Assembly (NCBI RefSeq): GCF_025685605.1
Contig: NZ_JAGTUT010000001.1
Span: 2,046,001-2,110,000 of the forward strand
From: Granulicella arctica
Lineage (GTDB): Bacteria > Acidobacteriota > Terriglobia > Terriglobales > Acidobacteriaceae
Direction: 5' to 3'
DNA: 64,000 nucleotides
The translations under genes and the position numbers were made by a program. Under the pieces are notes generated by a model that saw only the letters and a list, made by a program, of their open reading frames with translations, was not told where the DNA came from and did not search any database. Positions 43,597 through 52,669 of the stretch are shown piece after piece; position 1 is the first letter of the stretch; each line of letters opens with the position of its first letter.

Positions 43597-43628
43597 ATCC
43601 GTTTCATCCGTCTTGATCGGTGTTAAGC
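43597..43628. repeat. Right inverted repeat copy flanking vapBC
   Basis: The sequence ends TTGATCGGTGTTAAGC, the reverse complement of the start of the left copy at 42801. The two outer copies enclose vapBC in an 828-bp unit. Confidence 0.8.
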
Positions 43629-43635
43629 TTTTGCC

Positions 43636-43935
43636 GTGTGCGTGGTATGTTTAGGGTGCGTGGCGCATCTAACACAGGGTGCTGTGGAAGATGAAGCTTT
43701 CGTAACGTTGAGGTGCTTTCGAGTGAATGGTCGCGAATTGGAGCATGTGCTCTCGTTGATCGAACAGAATGTAAGCGCGAACCAGGTGCTTCTACGATCG
43801 GAGATCTTCCGGTTTATTGAGAAGCATCAGGATGAGGTTGTGGCGCAGCTTCGGCATAGTGCGACGGCGCGGATTCCGACCTCGTATGGCGAGATGACGT
43901 TGAACCTGGCCGACCTTCGTAAAGCCGTTGCCTGA
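43636..43935 (+). CDS. Hypothetical protein upstream of membrane protein
   Basis: The frame gives 99 residues from GTG 43636, but the true start may be a later GTG (43660, 43684). It ends RIPTSYGEMTLNLADLRKAVA and has a helical middle (ELEHVLSLIEQNVSANQVLLRSEIFRFIEKHQDEVV). Its stop overlaps the next ATG (TGATG), which supports translation. No family recognised. Confidence 0.5.
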   Translation: MCVVCLGCVAHLTQGAVEDEAFVTLRCFRVNGRELEHVLSLIEQNVSANQVLLRSEIFRFIEKHQDEVVAQLRHSATARIPTSYGEMTLNLADLRKAVA

Positions 43936-44789
43936 TGTTGACGCTGGGGGTCACCTTCCTGGTGGCCGTTTACCTGCTTGGCCCCGATCTGATCTCGCGT
44001 TGGATTCTTGGGTTCGTTGTTCCCCGTAAAAATTTAGTGCAGAGCCGTGGCGAAGAGGTGACGCGCGCGGTGTTGTGGGCGGCGATTCCTCTGATCTTCG
44101 CTGTTCTGTGGGCTGTGTCGACTGGCTCGCTTACGCGCGATGGCCATGTGAGCGATGTCCAGACGGTGTTTTCGGGCCTGTACGACGACAAATTCTTTGA
44201 GGCGCATCGGGCGGAGTTTTTCGCGAGTCTGCGCCCGGTCTTCCTGATGAACCTGAGCCTGCTGACCCGGCTCTACGGCATTGTGGTGGGTGGGTCGATC
44301 CTGCTGGATGTGCTGATCCTGAACTACAACAGTCTGCGGAACGCGCTGAAGCCGCGCTGGATGAAGACGGTGCTGGCGACGATTGTGCTGCCGCGCGCGT
44401 CGGAGTGGCATGTGCTGCTCTCGGGGATGCTGCTGCCGTCGCGGGAGCAGGTGCTGCGGGCGGATGTGCTGACGCGGTCGAACGCGCTCTACCAGGGGCA
44501 GGTTGAGGACAAGATGCTGGGGGCGGATGGCGGGCTGCTGAGCCTGACGCTGTCGGAGCCGCGACGGTTCCTGCGGGAGGAGTTTCAGCGGGAGCAGGCG
44601 AAGGGGATTGAGGTGGGGACGGAGGATTTCTGGAAGGAGATTCCGGGGAACCTGTTCGTGATTCTGGGGTCGGATATTGCGAATATCAATCTGAAGTACG
44701 TCGAGGAGAAGCCGTTGGCGGACAAACCTTCGGTGGAAGAGATTGAGTTGCTGAAGCGGCTGCTGGATCGGCTGAAAGAGCCTGAGTAG
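43935..44789 (+). CDS. Membrane protein of unknown function
   Basis: The 284-residue protein has membrane segments LGVTFLVAVYLLGPDLISRW, AVLWAAIPLIFAVLWAVST and YGIVVGGSILLDVLILN, then a large soluble C-terminal part (VEDKMLGADGGLLSLTLSEP and IPGNLFVILGSDIANINLKYVEE). It is translationally coupled to the preceding small gene. I do not recognise the family. Confidence 0.7.
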   Translation: MLTLGVTFLVAVYLLGPDLISRWILGFVVPRKNLVQSRGEEVTRAVLWAAIPLIFAVLWAVSTGSLTRDGHVSDVQTVFSGLYDDKFFEAHRAEFFASLRPVFLMNLSLLTRLYGIVVGGSILLDVLILNYNSLRNALKPRWMKTVLATIVLPRASEWHVLLSGMLLPSREQVLRADVLTRSNALYQGQVEDKMLGADGGLLSLTLSEPRRFLREEFQREQAKGIEVGTEDFWKEIPGNLFVILGSDIANINLKYVEEKPLADKPSVEEIELLKRLLDRLKEPE

Positions 44790-44810
44790 GCGGGTTGTTC
44801 GCGGATCGAG

Positions 44811-44843
44811 AAGCAGACTCCTCCGCTTCGCTACGGAATGACA
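44811..44843. repeat. Short dispersed-repeat-like sequence
   Basis: The stretch contains CTCCGCTTCGCTACGGAATG, a sequence type repeated in intergenic spaces of acidobacterial genomes in my memory. It lies between a plus gene and a convergent acyltransferase gene. Only one copy is present in this window. Confidence 0.3.
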
Positions 44844-44851
44844 ATAGAAGG

Positions 44852-46000
44852 CTATAGGGCTGGTTCTGTGCGCATCTGCTCTTCGGTGCGGCGGGCGGAG
44901 CGGTGGTCGCGGAGCTGCATGAAGGGGCGTTCGACCGAGAGATGCAGGAGCGCGGCGGCCAGCAGGCAGGTGACGGCGTAGAGCAGGGTGGCTTTGGCGT
45001 TGGGGTCGGCGGTGAGGTTGGGGAAGACGTGCTGGTCGAGGTGGACGATCTCTTTGTGGATGAGGTAGAGGCCGAAGGCGAGTGTGGCGACGGTCTGTGC
45101 GCCGGGGATACGGAGGCGGCTGAGATATCCGTTGCGGCTGACGCCTGAGGCGACCAGCAGGGCGAAGGCAAGCGAGAGGATGGGGAAGCCGATGACGGTT
45201 CCCCAGGCGGCGGCGCCGGTGAGCGAGCTGAAGCGATTGGCGAAGAGCCAGAGGGATAGAGCGAAGAGTGCGAGGCCTGCGCCGAAGGTGAGGTGTCCGC
45301 GACGCGTCACGGCGGACCACCATGCGGGGCGAAAGCTTTGCATCAGTGCGAGGATGACCCCGGCGAGGAGACCGTCGAGGCGCGTCCACGTTGGGTAGTA
45401 GATGTGCTCGATGTAGGCGAGCGAGAAGTTATCTTCCCCAAGCGGACGAAGGGTGTGGATGAGGCCGTAGCTGCGGGTGGCGATGCCGATGAGCAGGACG
45501 AAGGCCAGTGCCGCGGCGGTCTTCCAGAAGGACGGGCGGCGCATCAGGGCGATGACGAGCACGGGCAGGATGAGGTAGAAGTGCTCCTCCACACAGAGCG
45601 ACCAGATGTGCGAGAAGGCCTGGTGGATGGAGTAGTCCACGAAGAGATTTTCGGTGAAGGTAAGGAACTGCCAGAGCGGCGAGATGCCTGGGCTCTCCCG
45701 CCAGAGGGGGACAAGGACGTAGAGGGTAACCACGACGAGATAGGCGGGCAGGATGCGGTAGGCGCGGCGACGGTAGAAGTCACGCAGGGAGGGCTGCTCG
45801 CCGCGTGTGACGGGCCGGAGGAGTTGAAGGCCGATGAGGTAGCCGCTGAGGACGAAGAAGAGATCGACACCCATCCAGCCGAAACGGGCGACGGGATGGA
45901 AGCTCTCCGGGAGGACGCCCTGCAGGTGGAAGAGCATGACGGCAAGGATCGCGAGGGAGCGCAGGGTGTCGAGGCCAGGGAGCCTTGGTGCGGTGGGCAT
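44852..46000 (-). CDS. Acyltransferase family 3 (OafA-like) membrane protein
   Basis: From ATG 46000 the protein has 382 residues. It starts RLPGLDTLRSLAILAVMLFHLQ, with the catalytic-type FH motif of O-acyltransferases, then GWMGVDLFFVLSGYLIGLQL and FYRRRAYRILPAYLVV, followed by about ten membrane helices. The role is O-acylation of an extracytoplasmic polysaccharide or lipid. An upstream ATG (46045) adds 15 residues. Acceptor unknown. Confidence 0.85.
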   Translation of the reverse strand: MPTAPRLPGLDTLRSLAILAVMLFHLQGVLPESFHPVARFGWMGVDLFFVLSGYLIGLQLLRPVTRGEQPSLRDFYRRRAYRILPAYLVVVTLYVLVPLWRESPGISPLWQFLTFTENLFVDYSIHQAFSHIWSLCVEEHFYLILPVLVIALMRRPSFWKTAAALAFVLLIGIATRSYGLIHTLRPLGEDNFSLAYIEHIYYPTWTRLDGLLAGVILALMQSFRPAWWSAVTRRGHLTFGAGLALFALSLWLFANRFSSLTGAAAWGTVIGFPILSLAFALLVASGVSRNGYLSRLRIPGAQTVATLAFGLYLIHKEIVHLDQHVFPNLTADPNAKATLLYAVTCLLAAALLHLSVERPFMQLRDHRSARRTEEQMRTEPAL

Positions 46001-46117
46001 GGCCGGGATAAGGATCGGGAGAAAGTCGCTGAGCAATCTCAGCATACAGGCGCGGGGCCGGTGGAAGGCTGCGGGGCTCTGCGTGATTAATAGTGCCGCG
46101 GTACACAGGCGAGGGAC

Positions 46118-47032
46118 CTACGTGACGGGGATGATTTTGGAGTTGACGTGGGTCTTCTCGAAGTCGCGGTTTTGGGCGTCGATGATGATCTGGCGGCTGT
46201 AGAAGAAGAGCAGGTGCAGCTTGAACTCGGTGCCGAAGCTGGCGGGGAACCAGAGGCCTTCGGGCAACGGAGCGTAGACGACGGTGAAGCCGAGACCGGG
46301 CAGATTGGTCCCGAGGAGCGTCCGGACTGCGAAGGGAATTTTGCGTGCCATCGTCGTGCGGACGACGACGGGCTGGTAGGCGGTGGTGTCGATGTAGGCG
46401 TCGCCCTTCCAGCCGTAGTCGTCCTTATCCTTGGGGCTGAAGGTGATGTGGAAGACCTCGCGTCCGTTGAGGTGTTCGGTGCGGAGAAGTTGATAAACGT
46501 AGTCCGCCTGCGTCTTGGACGTGAGCGGAAAGAGGCCGGCGCTGATGCCATCCTTCGACTTGCCGTGGATGAGGCCGGAGCGCATGCTCTCGACGAGGTC
46601 ACGATCGGTGTCGTCCCCGATATCGATGTTGACGTCATCCTTATCGTGATCGGTGGGTGCTGCCTTATCGTCTTGATGCAGGGCTTTGTCGTCGCCGTGT
46701 TTTGCCGGACGCATGGTGGTAAAGGGGATGTAGCCGTGCTTGCCGCGGAGGCGTCCGTCGAGCTTGAGCAGTTGCTCGTCGGAGCCGGTGGCGTTGGGTG
46801 TGATGCGGGAGTCGGTGGTCTCCTCGCACATGACGGTGTTGCCTTTGCGGGAGGTGACGTGGGCGTGCTGGAGGTAGACGTAGTGGCTGCGCTCGGCCTC
46901 GGCCTGATCCTGATTGGCGGCAACGCGGGCCATGATGGCGGCGGCGGTGGGCTGCTCCGGCTGCTGGGCTAGGGCAGGCGCGGCGAGGATGGCCAGAGCG
47001 AGAGGGAGCAGCTTGCGGTGTGGAGCGGGCAT
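46118..47032 (-). CDS. Exported protein, LolA-like fold candidate
   Basis: The 304-residue protein has signal peptide HRKLLPLALAILAAPALAQQ. The rest reads PTAAAIMARVAANQDQAEAERSHYVYLQHA, then an Asp-rich insert (residues about 115-145), FHITFSPKDKDDYGWKGDAYIDTTAYQPVVVRTT, and EFKLHLLFFYSRQIIIDAQNRDFEKT. The beta-sheet-rich pattern 'G-x-A-Y-I-D' with 'P-V-V-V-R' recalls outer-membrane lipoprotein-sorting-type (LolA) proteins. It follows the S10 peptidase gene after a perfect hairpin. Confidence 0.6.
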   Translation of the reverse strand: MPAPHRKLLPLALAILAAPALAQQPEQPTAAAIMARVAANQDQAEAERSHYVYLQHAHVTSRKGNTVMCEETTDSRITPNATGSDEQLLKLDGRLRGKHGYIPFTTMRPAKHGDDKALHQDDKAAPTDHDKDDVNIDIGDDTDRDLVESMRSGLIHGKSKDGISAGLFPLTSKTQADYVYQLLRTEHLNGREVFHITFSPKDKDDYGWKGDAYIDTTAYQPVVVRTTMARKIPFAVRTLLGTNLPGLGFTVVYAPLPEGLWFPASFGTEFKLHLLFFYSRQIIIDAQNRDFEKTHVNSKIIPVT

Positions 47033-47078
47033 GGTGCTGGTACGGGCGGGGGTGAGGCGAAGTTCCCACGGAGGTTGT

Positions 47079-47118
47079 CACCCTGCAGTCGCGGGGAAGA
47101 GGCCGCGACTGCAGGGTG
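47079..47118 (-). terminator. Perfect 16-bp hairpin after S10 carboxypeptidase
   Basis: CACCCTGCAGTCGCGG (47079-47094) pairs with CCGCGACTGCAGGGTG (47103-47118) around an 8-base loop, directly beyond the peptidase stop. It separates the peptidase from the downstream LolA-like gene. No T tract is present on the minus strand, so it may alternatively stabilise mRNA. Confidence 0.7.
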
Positions 47119-47120
47119 GC

Positions 47121-48809
47121 CTACTTGCCGCCTTCGGTCGATTTGATGAAGGCTGCTACATCGGCGTGGAACTGCTTGAGGATGTCTTCGCGGACGTAGA
47201 TCATGTGACCCGCCTCGTAGTAGTGGTAGCTGATGTTGGACTGGAGCGCCTTCGGCATGGGCAGGTGGTGCATCTCGTAGATGCCCTCGAAGTAGGGGGT
47301 GGCGAGATCGTAGTAGCCACCGGCGAGCATGACCTTCATCTTCGGATTGAGCTTCATCCGGTAGGCGAGGTCGGGCATGACGTTGGCGCCGGTCTCAACC
47401 GTTCCTGCTGCGCTGCCGCCACCACCGCCGCGCTGGCCGGGAGGGTTGTGGGTCATGTTCCAGGAGAACTCGCCGCCGGCGCGGGCGGAGAGGAGATACG
47501 TGCTCTGTGTGGCGTACTTGAGGTCCTTGTGGAGGTACTCGTTGATGGCGGTATTCCAGGCGGAGGTGATGGCGTCGCTCTGGGGATCGTAGCTGGAGCC
47601 CTCGCTCATGGGATCGAGGTCGGGTCCTTGAAAGCGGGAGTCGAGGCGGCCCGTGGTGATGCCTTCGTCCAGTTTAAGTTCCTTCGAGAAGTTGCTGCCG
47701 ATGACGCGCAGATCGGAGCGGAGGAGGTAGTCGACGGGCAGGCCGGTGTAGCCGTGGAGCTTCTCGGCGATGGCCTGTCGCTGGGCCTCGGGGAGTTCGC
47801 TGCCCTGGAGGAGCGCGGTCATGTAGTCCCCGAGTGCAAACTTTTCGACCTCGGCGAGGAAGGGCTTGAGCGCGGGTGCCTGGGTGGGCAGCTTGTGGTG
47901 ATACCACGCGGTGGCGGCGTAGGTGGGCAGGGCAAGCGCGTAGGCCTGGTCGACGCCGGGGTTGGCGTTGGGGCCGTCCACGCTGTTGTCGAAGCTGAGG
48001 ATCTGCGAGAGCAGGATGATGCCGTTGAGGTCGACGGTGCGGAGGTCGGCGGCGAGGACAGCGGAGCGCGGGGTGCCATAGCTCTCACCGAAGAGATACT
48101 TGGGCGAGTTCCAACGATCGTACTTCGAGAGGAAGCGGCGGATGAAGCGCTCGAAGGCGTGGCCGTCTCCGTCTACACCGTAGAAGGCTTCCGATTTGTT
48201 TTTGCCAAAGGTGCGGCTGAGACCCGTGCCGGGTGCGTCGATGAAGACGACATCACTGACGTCGAGCAGCGAATCCTCATTGTTGACGATGCTGTAGGGC
48301 GCGCCCTCCTGGTGCTGGACGTCGGGGACGACGATGCGCTTGGGGCCGAAGGTGCCCATGTGGAGCCACATGGTGGGGGAGCCGGGGCCGCCGTTGTAGA
48401 TGAAGGTGACGGGGCGGTGGTCGGCGGCGGCATCCTTCTTGAAGTAGGCTGCGTAGAACATGCGAGCGGTGGGCGGCGCGTCCTCTGCCTTTTCTGGAAG
48501 CTTGATGCCGAGGTCGGGGAGCGGCTTGCCGTCGAAGCCGAGCGTGGCGTCCTGCGGGTCGGTGCCACCGACGGTGATGGTACCGGCGACTGCGCGGAAG
48601 GCGATGGTCTGGCCGCCAACGCTGACGGTGCCCTCGGTGATCGAATCCGGCGGGGAGCTGGGGTGCGGCATGGCGGCGGCAGGGCCGGAGACGACGACCT
48701 TCTCGTCCGGCTTCTCCTGCGCAAGCGCGGAAAAGGTGCTGACGGTGAGCAGTGCTGTTGCCGTGATGAGGGCCAACGAAATGGGACGACGGTGCCGGGC
48801 AACAACCAT
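47121..48809 (-). CDS. Exported S10-family serine carboxypeptidase-like protein
   Basis: The 562-residue protein starts at ATG 48809 with AGGTG upstream, has a signal peptide (RHRRPISLALITATALLTVS...ALAQ) and the S10 fold. RPVTFIYNGGPGSPTMWLHMG is the oxyanion-hole region, YLFGESYGTPRS holds the catalytic Ser (about 243), GGYYDLATP the Asp (about 499), and YEAGHMIYV the His (about 536). It would trim peptides in the periplasm. The frame beyond 48809 shadows the TadG gene. Confidence 0.88.
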   Translation of the reverse strand: MVVARHRRPISLALITATALLTVSTFSALAQEKPDEKVVVSGPAAAMPHPSSPPDSITEGTVSVGGQTIAFRAVAGTITVGGTDPQDATLGFDGKPLPDLGIKLPEKAEDAPPTARMFYAAYFKKDAAADHRPVTFIYNGGPGSPTMWLHMGTFGPKRIVVPDVQHQEGAPYSIVNNEDSLLDVSDVVFIDAPGTGLSRTFGKNKSEAFYGVDGDGHAFERFIRRFLSKYDRWNSPKYLFGESYGTPRSAVLAADLRTVDLNGIILLSQILSFDNSVDGPNANPGVDQAYALALPTYAATAWYHHKLPTQAPALKPFLAEVEKFALGDYMTALLQGSELPEAQRQAIAEKLHGYTGLPVDYLLRSDLRVIGSNFSKELKLDEGITTGRLDSRFQGPDLDPMSEGSSYDPQSDAITSAWNTAINEYLHKDLKYATQSTYLLSARAGGEFSWNMTHNPPGQRGGGGGSAAGTVETGANVMPDLAYRMKLNPKMKVMLAGGYYDLATPYFEGIYEMHHLPMPKALQSNISYHYYEAGHMIYVREDILKQFHADVAAFIKSTEGGK

Positions 48810-48876
48810 GGATTCACCTTTGACTTTGAAGCTTCGGATGAACCCGAGTATACCGTCAGACCAATCCGCGGGTCGC

Positions 48877-50295
48877 CTACTGGGCGTTGTTGGGGATGAG
48901 GCGGCCGACCGTGAGGCCACCGGCGATCTGGGTAAAGATCTGGTTGAGGCTGGAGACGGGCGAGGAGGCGGAGACGCAGGAGGACGATGCGCCCTTGGCG
49001 GTGTAGTCGGAGTAGAAGTCCTGCGGTGCGGAGGCGATCTGCTGCATGGTCTGGCATGGGGTGATGTAGAGCGTGTCAGTGGCGCAGCCGGTGTCGGTCG
49101 CGCCATACGCGATCGCGTAGACCCGGGTTCCTGCGGCGGTAGCAGCGGCAGCGGCGGTGATGGCCTGATGACATTGATTCCTGGTAGAGGGATAGACGCC
49201 CGAGGTGGTCGAGGCTCCCGGCATCGCGCTGGCCGGGGCGCTGGCGTCGCCGTCGCTGAGCAGGATGAGGATGTTCTTGGTGCCCGGGTTTGAGAGTGCC
49301 TGGGCGACGAGCGCTGCCTGGGCCGCGTAGATGACTCCGGCGTAGTAGGTTCCTTCGCCGCCGACGGCCTCGAGTCCCGTACAGTTGGCCTTGCCGCCGA
49401 CGGACTTGACGAGGTTGGAGCCGCCAGCGAGCGAGCTTGCGGAGGATGAGGTGCGGTAGTCGCTTGAGAAGCCGACGATCTGGTAGACCGGCAGGACGGG
49501 GTACTGGTAGGGAGCGATCTGGGGGCTGGTGGTGCTGCAGTCAAAGTCGAGTTGCGCCTGCGAGACAGAGGCGACGGCGGGAAAGGTGTAGAGGCTGACG
49601 GTGTCGACGGCGTTTGAGACGTTGCCGTTGGTGGCTGCGCCGCAGGTGGTGAGGCCGGTGCCGCAGGGCGACAGGTTCTGGAGCAGCACCTGGACACCGG
49701 CCATGGCGCAGGCGAGCCGGGTGGAGTTGCAGTTACTGTCCGAATCGAGGGAGTTCATGGAGGCGGTGGAGTCGACGACGATGACGACGTTGTAGGGGCT
49801 GGGGGTGGAGCCGTTCATGGAGGCGGTCGCGGTCGCCGTAAGTGTCATCGTCTTGAAGCCGAGGACCGGCATGAGGAGGAGCGGCATGACGATCTGCTGC
49901 CGCACCATCATGGCGTTTCCATTGCCGGGCGCGGAGCAGGCCATGCCCTGGGCCATCAGGCTCGAGAGGCACTCGATCCTGGGATAGCCGCTGACCATGG
50001 TGACGTTGGGCAGATTCTGGTGGGCGTTCAGGTACCCGGTGACGGCGCTGTACTGGTTGGCGGTGGAGACGGCTGTGCTTGCGGGAAGGTTCTGCGCACC
50101 GGCCATGGCAGCGGCATCGGTCGAGGCCTGCAGGGCGCGCTGGTTGTAGAGGGCGCGGCCAAGATCCATGGTGAATCCGGCCATGCCGAGGAGAATGACC
50201 ATCATGAGCGCCATGACGGGAAGCATCTGGCCGCGTTCATCGTCGAGAAAGGTCAGGAGGAAGGCTTTGACTCGCGGAGGGAGGGTGACCGTCAC
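48877..50295 (-). CDS. TadG-like pilus/secretion-associated protein with vWA domain
   Basis: The 472-residue protein opens with RGQMLPVMALMMVILLGMAGFTMDLGRALYNQRALQASTDAAAMAG, the TadG N-terminal membrane segment. From about residue 160 a von Willebrand A domain begins with VVIVVDSTASMNSLDSDSN, the MIDAS motif (DxTxS). Downstream ILILLSDGDAS completes it. It overlaps the TadE gene by 4 bp. No other tad genes (ATPase, pilin, prepilin peptidase) are in the window, so the pair may act with a distant cluster. Confidence 0.85.
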   Translation of the reverse strand: MTVTLPPRVKAFLLTFLDDERGQMLPVMALMMVILLGMAGFTMDLGRALYNQRALQASTDAAAMAGAQNLPASTAVSTANQYSAVTGYLNAHQNLPNVTMVSGYPRIECLSSLMAQGMACSAPGNGNAMMVRQQIVMPLLLMPVLGFKTMTLTATATASMNGSTPSPYNVVIVVDSTASMNSLDSDSNCNSTRLACAMAGVQVLLQNLSPCGTGLTTCGAATNGNVSNAVDTVSLYTFPAVASVSQAQLDFDCSTTSPQIAPYQYPVLPVYQIVGFSSDYRTSSSASSLAGGSNLVKSVGGKANCTGLEAVGGEGTYYAGVIYAAQAALVAQALSNPGTKNILILLSDGDASAPASAMPGASTTSGVYPSTRNQCHQAITAAAAATAAGTRVYAIAYGATDTGCATDTLYITPCQTMQQIASAPQDFYSDYTAKGASSSCVSASSPVSSLNQIFTQIAGGLTVGRLIPNNAQ

Positions 50296-50813
50296 TGGAC
50301 CAGCTCGGCGGTCTGGGCCTTGAGCGTGCAGGACGGCGCGTAGTTGATGCCGTAGACAGCGAGGTTGCAGGGATAGGTGACGGTGAGCCTTGCGGAGCTT
50401 CCCTGCACCATGTTGCCGGACGACCCGCTGGTGGCGCTGGTGCTGGCGCAGGAGTTGCCGGCGTAAGGTGTCCCGTTGAGCACGAAGCTGAAGGTGAGGC
50501 CGGAGGCGGTGAGGTTTGGAGCGGCGGCGTAGACGACCTTGGCGACGTTCGCGCAGGGGTCCAGATCCTGGCCGCGAATGATGGCAAGCTGACGCGCGCC
50601 GACGCTGGTGGCCTCCGTCAGCATGATGAAGTTGTTGATGCCGATGCCGAAGGTCATGATGCCGGTGACGATGAGGAGGAGCACCGGCAGGCAGACGGCG
50701 AACTCGATGAGGGACTGGCCTGAGTCCTCTTTGCCGCTCAGGAAGGCGCGCAGACGATCGAGGATGGTTTCCTGGGAAGGCGCGGGAGCGAGGTCGCGGT
50801 TGAGGGGCTGCAC
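50292..50813 (-). CDS. TadE-like protein
   Basis: The 173-residue protein has SGQSLIEFAVCLPVLLLIVTGIMTFG, the TadE/TadG-like pseudopilin segment, at residues about 32-58. The rest is a Cys-containing extracytoplasmic domain. It is the upstream member of a two-gene operon with the TadG-like gene. Confidence 0.88.
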   Translation of the reverse strand: MQPLNRDLAPAPSQETILDRLRAFLSGKEDSGQSLIEFAVCLPVLLLIVTGIMTFGIGINNFIMLTEATSVGARQLAIIRGQDLDPCANVAKVVYAAAPNLTASGLTFSFVLNGTPYAGNSCASTSATSGSSGNMVQGSSARLTVTYPCNLAVYGINYAPSCTLKAQTAELVQ

Positions 50814-50917
50814 AGCCTTGTTATCGGCTGGGTTGAGAAGGACATGAGGTCCAAAGAAATGGCGGCAGACTCTTGAGAGCCTGCCGCCGGAAAGACAAAG
50901 ACCTTGTTTATTTTTCT

Positions 50918-52594
50918 TTACCCGATGTCTTCGGACCAGTTCTCGAGGTAGGCCTTGAAATCCGACATGAACTTACCGGCGTCTGCGCCATCGACGATGC
51001 GGTGATCGAAGCCGAGGGTGAAGCGCTGGATGGAGCGGATGGCGATGACGTCGTTGCCATCCTTGTCGGTAAGGACTTCGGCTTCCTTGTTGAGGCCGCC
51101 GATGCCGAGGATTGCGGCCTGCGGCTGGTTGATGATCGGGGTGCCGAACTGCTCGCCGAAGATGCCTGCGTTGGTGAGGGTGAAGGTGCCGCCGGAGATC
51201 TCGTCCGGGGCGAGCTTCTTGCCGCGAGCGCGCTCGGCTACGTCGACGATGGCGCGGGCGATGCCGAGGAAGTTGCGCTCCTCGGTCTGCTTGATGACGG
51301 GGACGATGAGGCCCCAGTCGAGCGCGACGGCGATGCCGATGTTGATGTTCTTGTTGTAGCGGATGGCGTCGCCCTCGATCGCTCCGTTGACGATGGGGTG
51401 CTTGCGGAGCGCGTGGATGGCGGCGCGGGTGACGAACGGCATGTAGGTGAGCTTGACGCCGTTACGCTGCTCGTACTTGGCCTTCTCTTTCTCGCGAAGC
51501 TTGACGATGCGCGTCATGTCCACCTTGAAGACGGTGTGGACGTGCGGGCTGGTGCGCTTCGACTCGACCATGCGCGAGGCGATGATGGAGCGCATCTTGG
51601 TCATCGGGACGAGCTCGCCGGGCTGCGGGGAAGCGGCTACTGGCTTGGCTGGCGTCGCTGCGGGGGTTGGGGTTCCTGTCGGGGAGACCATGCCTGCGGG
51701 GATTGTGGCGGCTGCAGTAGCTGGTGCGGCGGCTGGCTTCGCTCCGCCTTCGAGGTGGCCGAGGATGTCGTCCTTGGTGATGCGGCCTGCGGAGCCGGAG
51801 CCGGAGACCTGGGCGAGGTCGACGTTGTTGTCCTTGGCGATCTTGCGGACAAGCGGCGAGGACTTCGGACGGTCACCTGCTTCAGCGGACGCCGTTGGTG
51901 TGGCGGAGCCGGGGGCAGCGGGCGGAACGGCCTTCGAGGTCGGCGCTGCGGGGGCGGGAGCGGCGGCTTTGGCTGCGCCTCCACCGATCACGGCGACGAC
52001 GGTGTTGATCTGGACGGTCGAACCTTCGGGCACCTTGATCTCGGTGAGGATGCCAGCAGCGGGCGAGGGAATCTCAGCGTCTACCTTGTCGGTCGAGATC
52101 TCGAAGATCGGCTCGTCGCGGGCAACGGTATCGCCGACCTTCTTGAGCCACTTCGTGATGGTGCCCTCGGTGATGGACTCGCCCATCTGGGGCATGACGA
52201 TGTCGGTGCCGCCCTCGCTCGTGGGAGCGGGTGCGGCGGCTTCAATGGTCGAGGCGGCATCGACGGCTGCGGGGGTTGCGGTGTCGGCTGCAGGTGCGGC
52301 GGCAGTCTCGGCCTTGGCTGGAGCGGCTGCAGCTGGTCCGGCGGCCGCGGCGCTGCCGGACTCTTCGATGGTGCAGACGACGGTATTGATCTGGACGGTG
52401 GTGCCTTCGGCGATCTTGATCTCGCCAAGGGTGCCGGCGGCGGGCGAGGGAATCTCGGCGTCTACCTTATCGGTCGAAATCTCAAACAGGGGCTCGTCGC
52501 GTGCAACCGTGTCGCCCGGCTTCTTGAGCCATTTGGTGATGGTGCCTTCGGTGATGGACTCGCCCATCTGGGGCATGACTACTTCGGTCGGCAT
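50918..52594 (-). CDS. sucB: 2-oxoacid dehydrogenase complex E2 (dihydrolipoyllysine acyltransferase), two lipoyl domains
   Basis: The 558-residue protein has two lipoyl domains, each with EISTDKVDAEIPSPAAG (lipoylated lysines at about residue 43 and 168), Ala/Pro linkers, an E3/E1-binding domain (SPLVRKIAKDNNVDLAQVSG, about 240-285) and a catalytic core with HTVFKVDMTRIVKLREK and FDHRIVDGADAGKFM (catalytic His about 530). The MPQMGESITEGTITKW start is typical of 2-oxoglutarate E2 (SucB). Pyruvate or branched-chain complexes are the alternatives. It lies 75 bp after lipB on the same strand. Confidence 0.9.
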   Translation of the reverse strand: MPTEVVMPQMGESITEGTITKWLKKPGDTVARDEPLFEISTDKVDAEIPSPAAGTLGEIKIAEGTTVQINTVVCTIEESGSAAAAGPAAAAPAKAETAAAPAADTATPAAVDAASTIEAAAPAPTSEGGTDIVMPQMGESITEGTITKWLKKVGDTVARDEPIFEISTDKVDAEIPSPAAGILTEIKVPEGSTVQINTVVAVIGGGAAKAAAPAPAAPTSKAVPPAAPGSATPTASAEAGDRPKSSPLVRKIAKDNNVDLAQVSGSGSAGRITKDDILGHLEGGAKPAAAPATAAATIPAGMVSPTGTPTPAATPAKPVAASPQPGELVPMTKMRSIIASRMVESKRTSPHVHTVFKVDMTRIVKLREKEKAKYEQRNGVKLTYMPFVTRAAIHALRKHPIVNGAIEGDAIRYNKNINIGIAVALDWGLIVPVIKQTEERNFLGIARAIVDVAERARGKKLAPDEISGGTFTLTNAGIFGEQFGTPIINQPQAAILGIGGLNKEAEVLTDKDGNDVIAIRSIQRFTLGFDHRIVDGADAGKFMSDFKAYLENWSEDIG

Positions 52595-52669
52595 AAAGTT
52601 CCTTCCAGAATTTGCTGCTCAGACTTGATCGGTTGGCGCCGTTGCGGAAAAGAGGCACGCAACTGTGGA

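Noticed and set aside
46914..48899. 661-codon plus-strand frame
   Set aside because: Antisense of the S10 carboxypeptidase; no ribosome site or domain.
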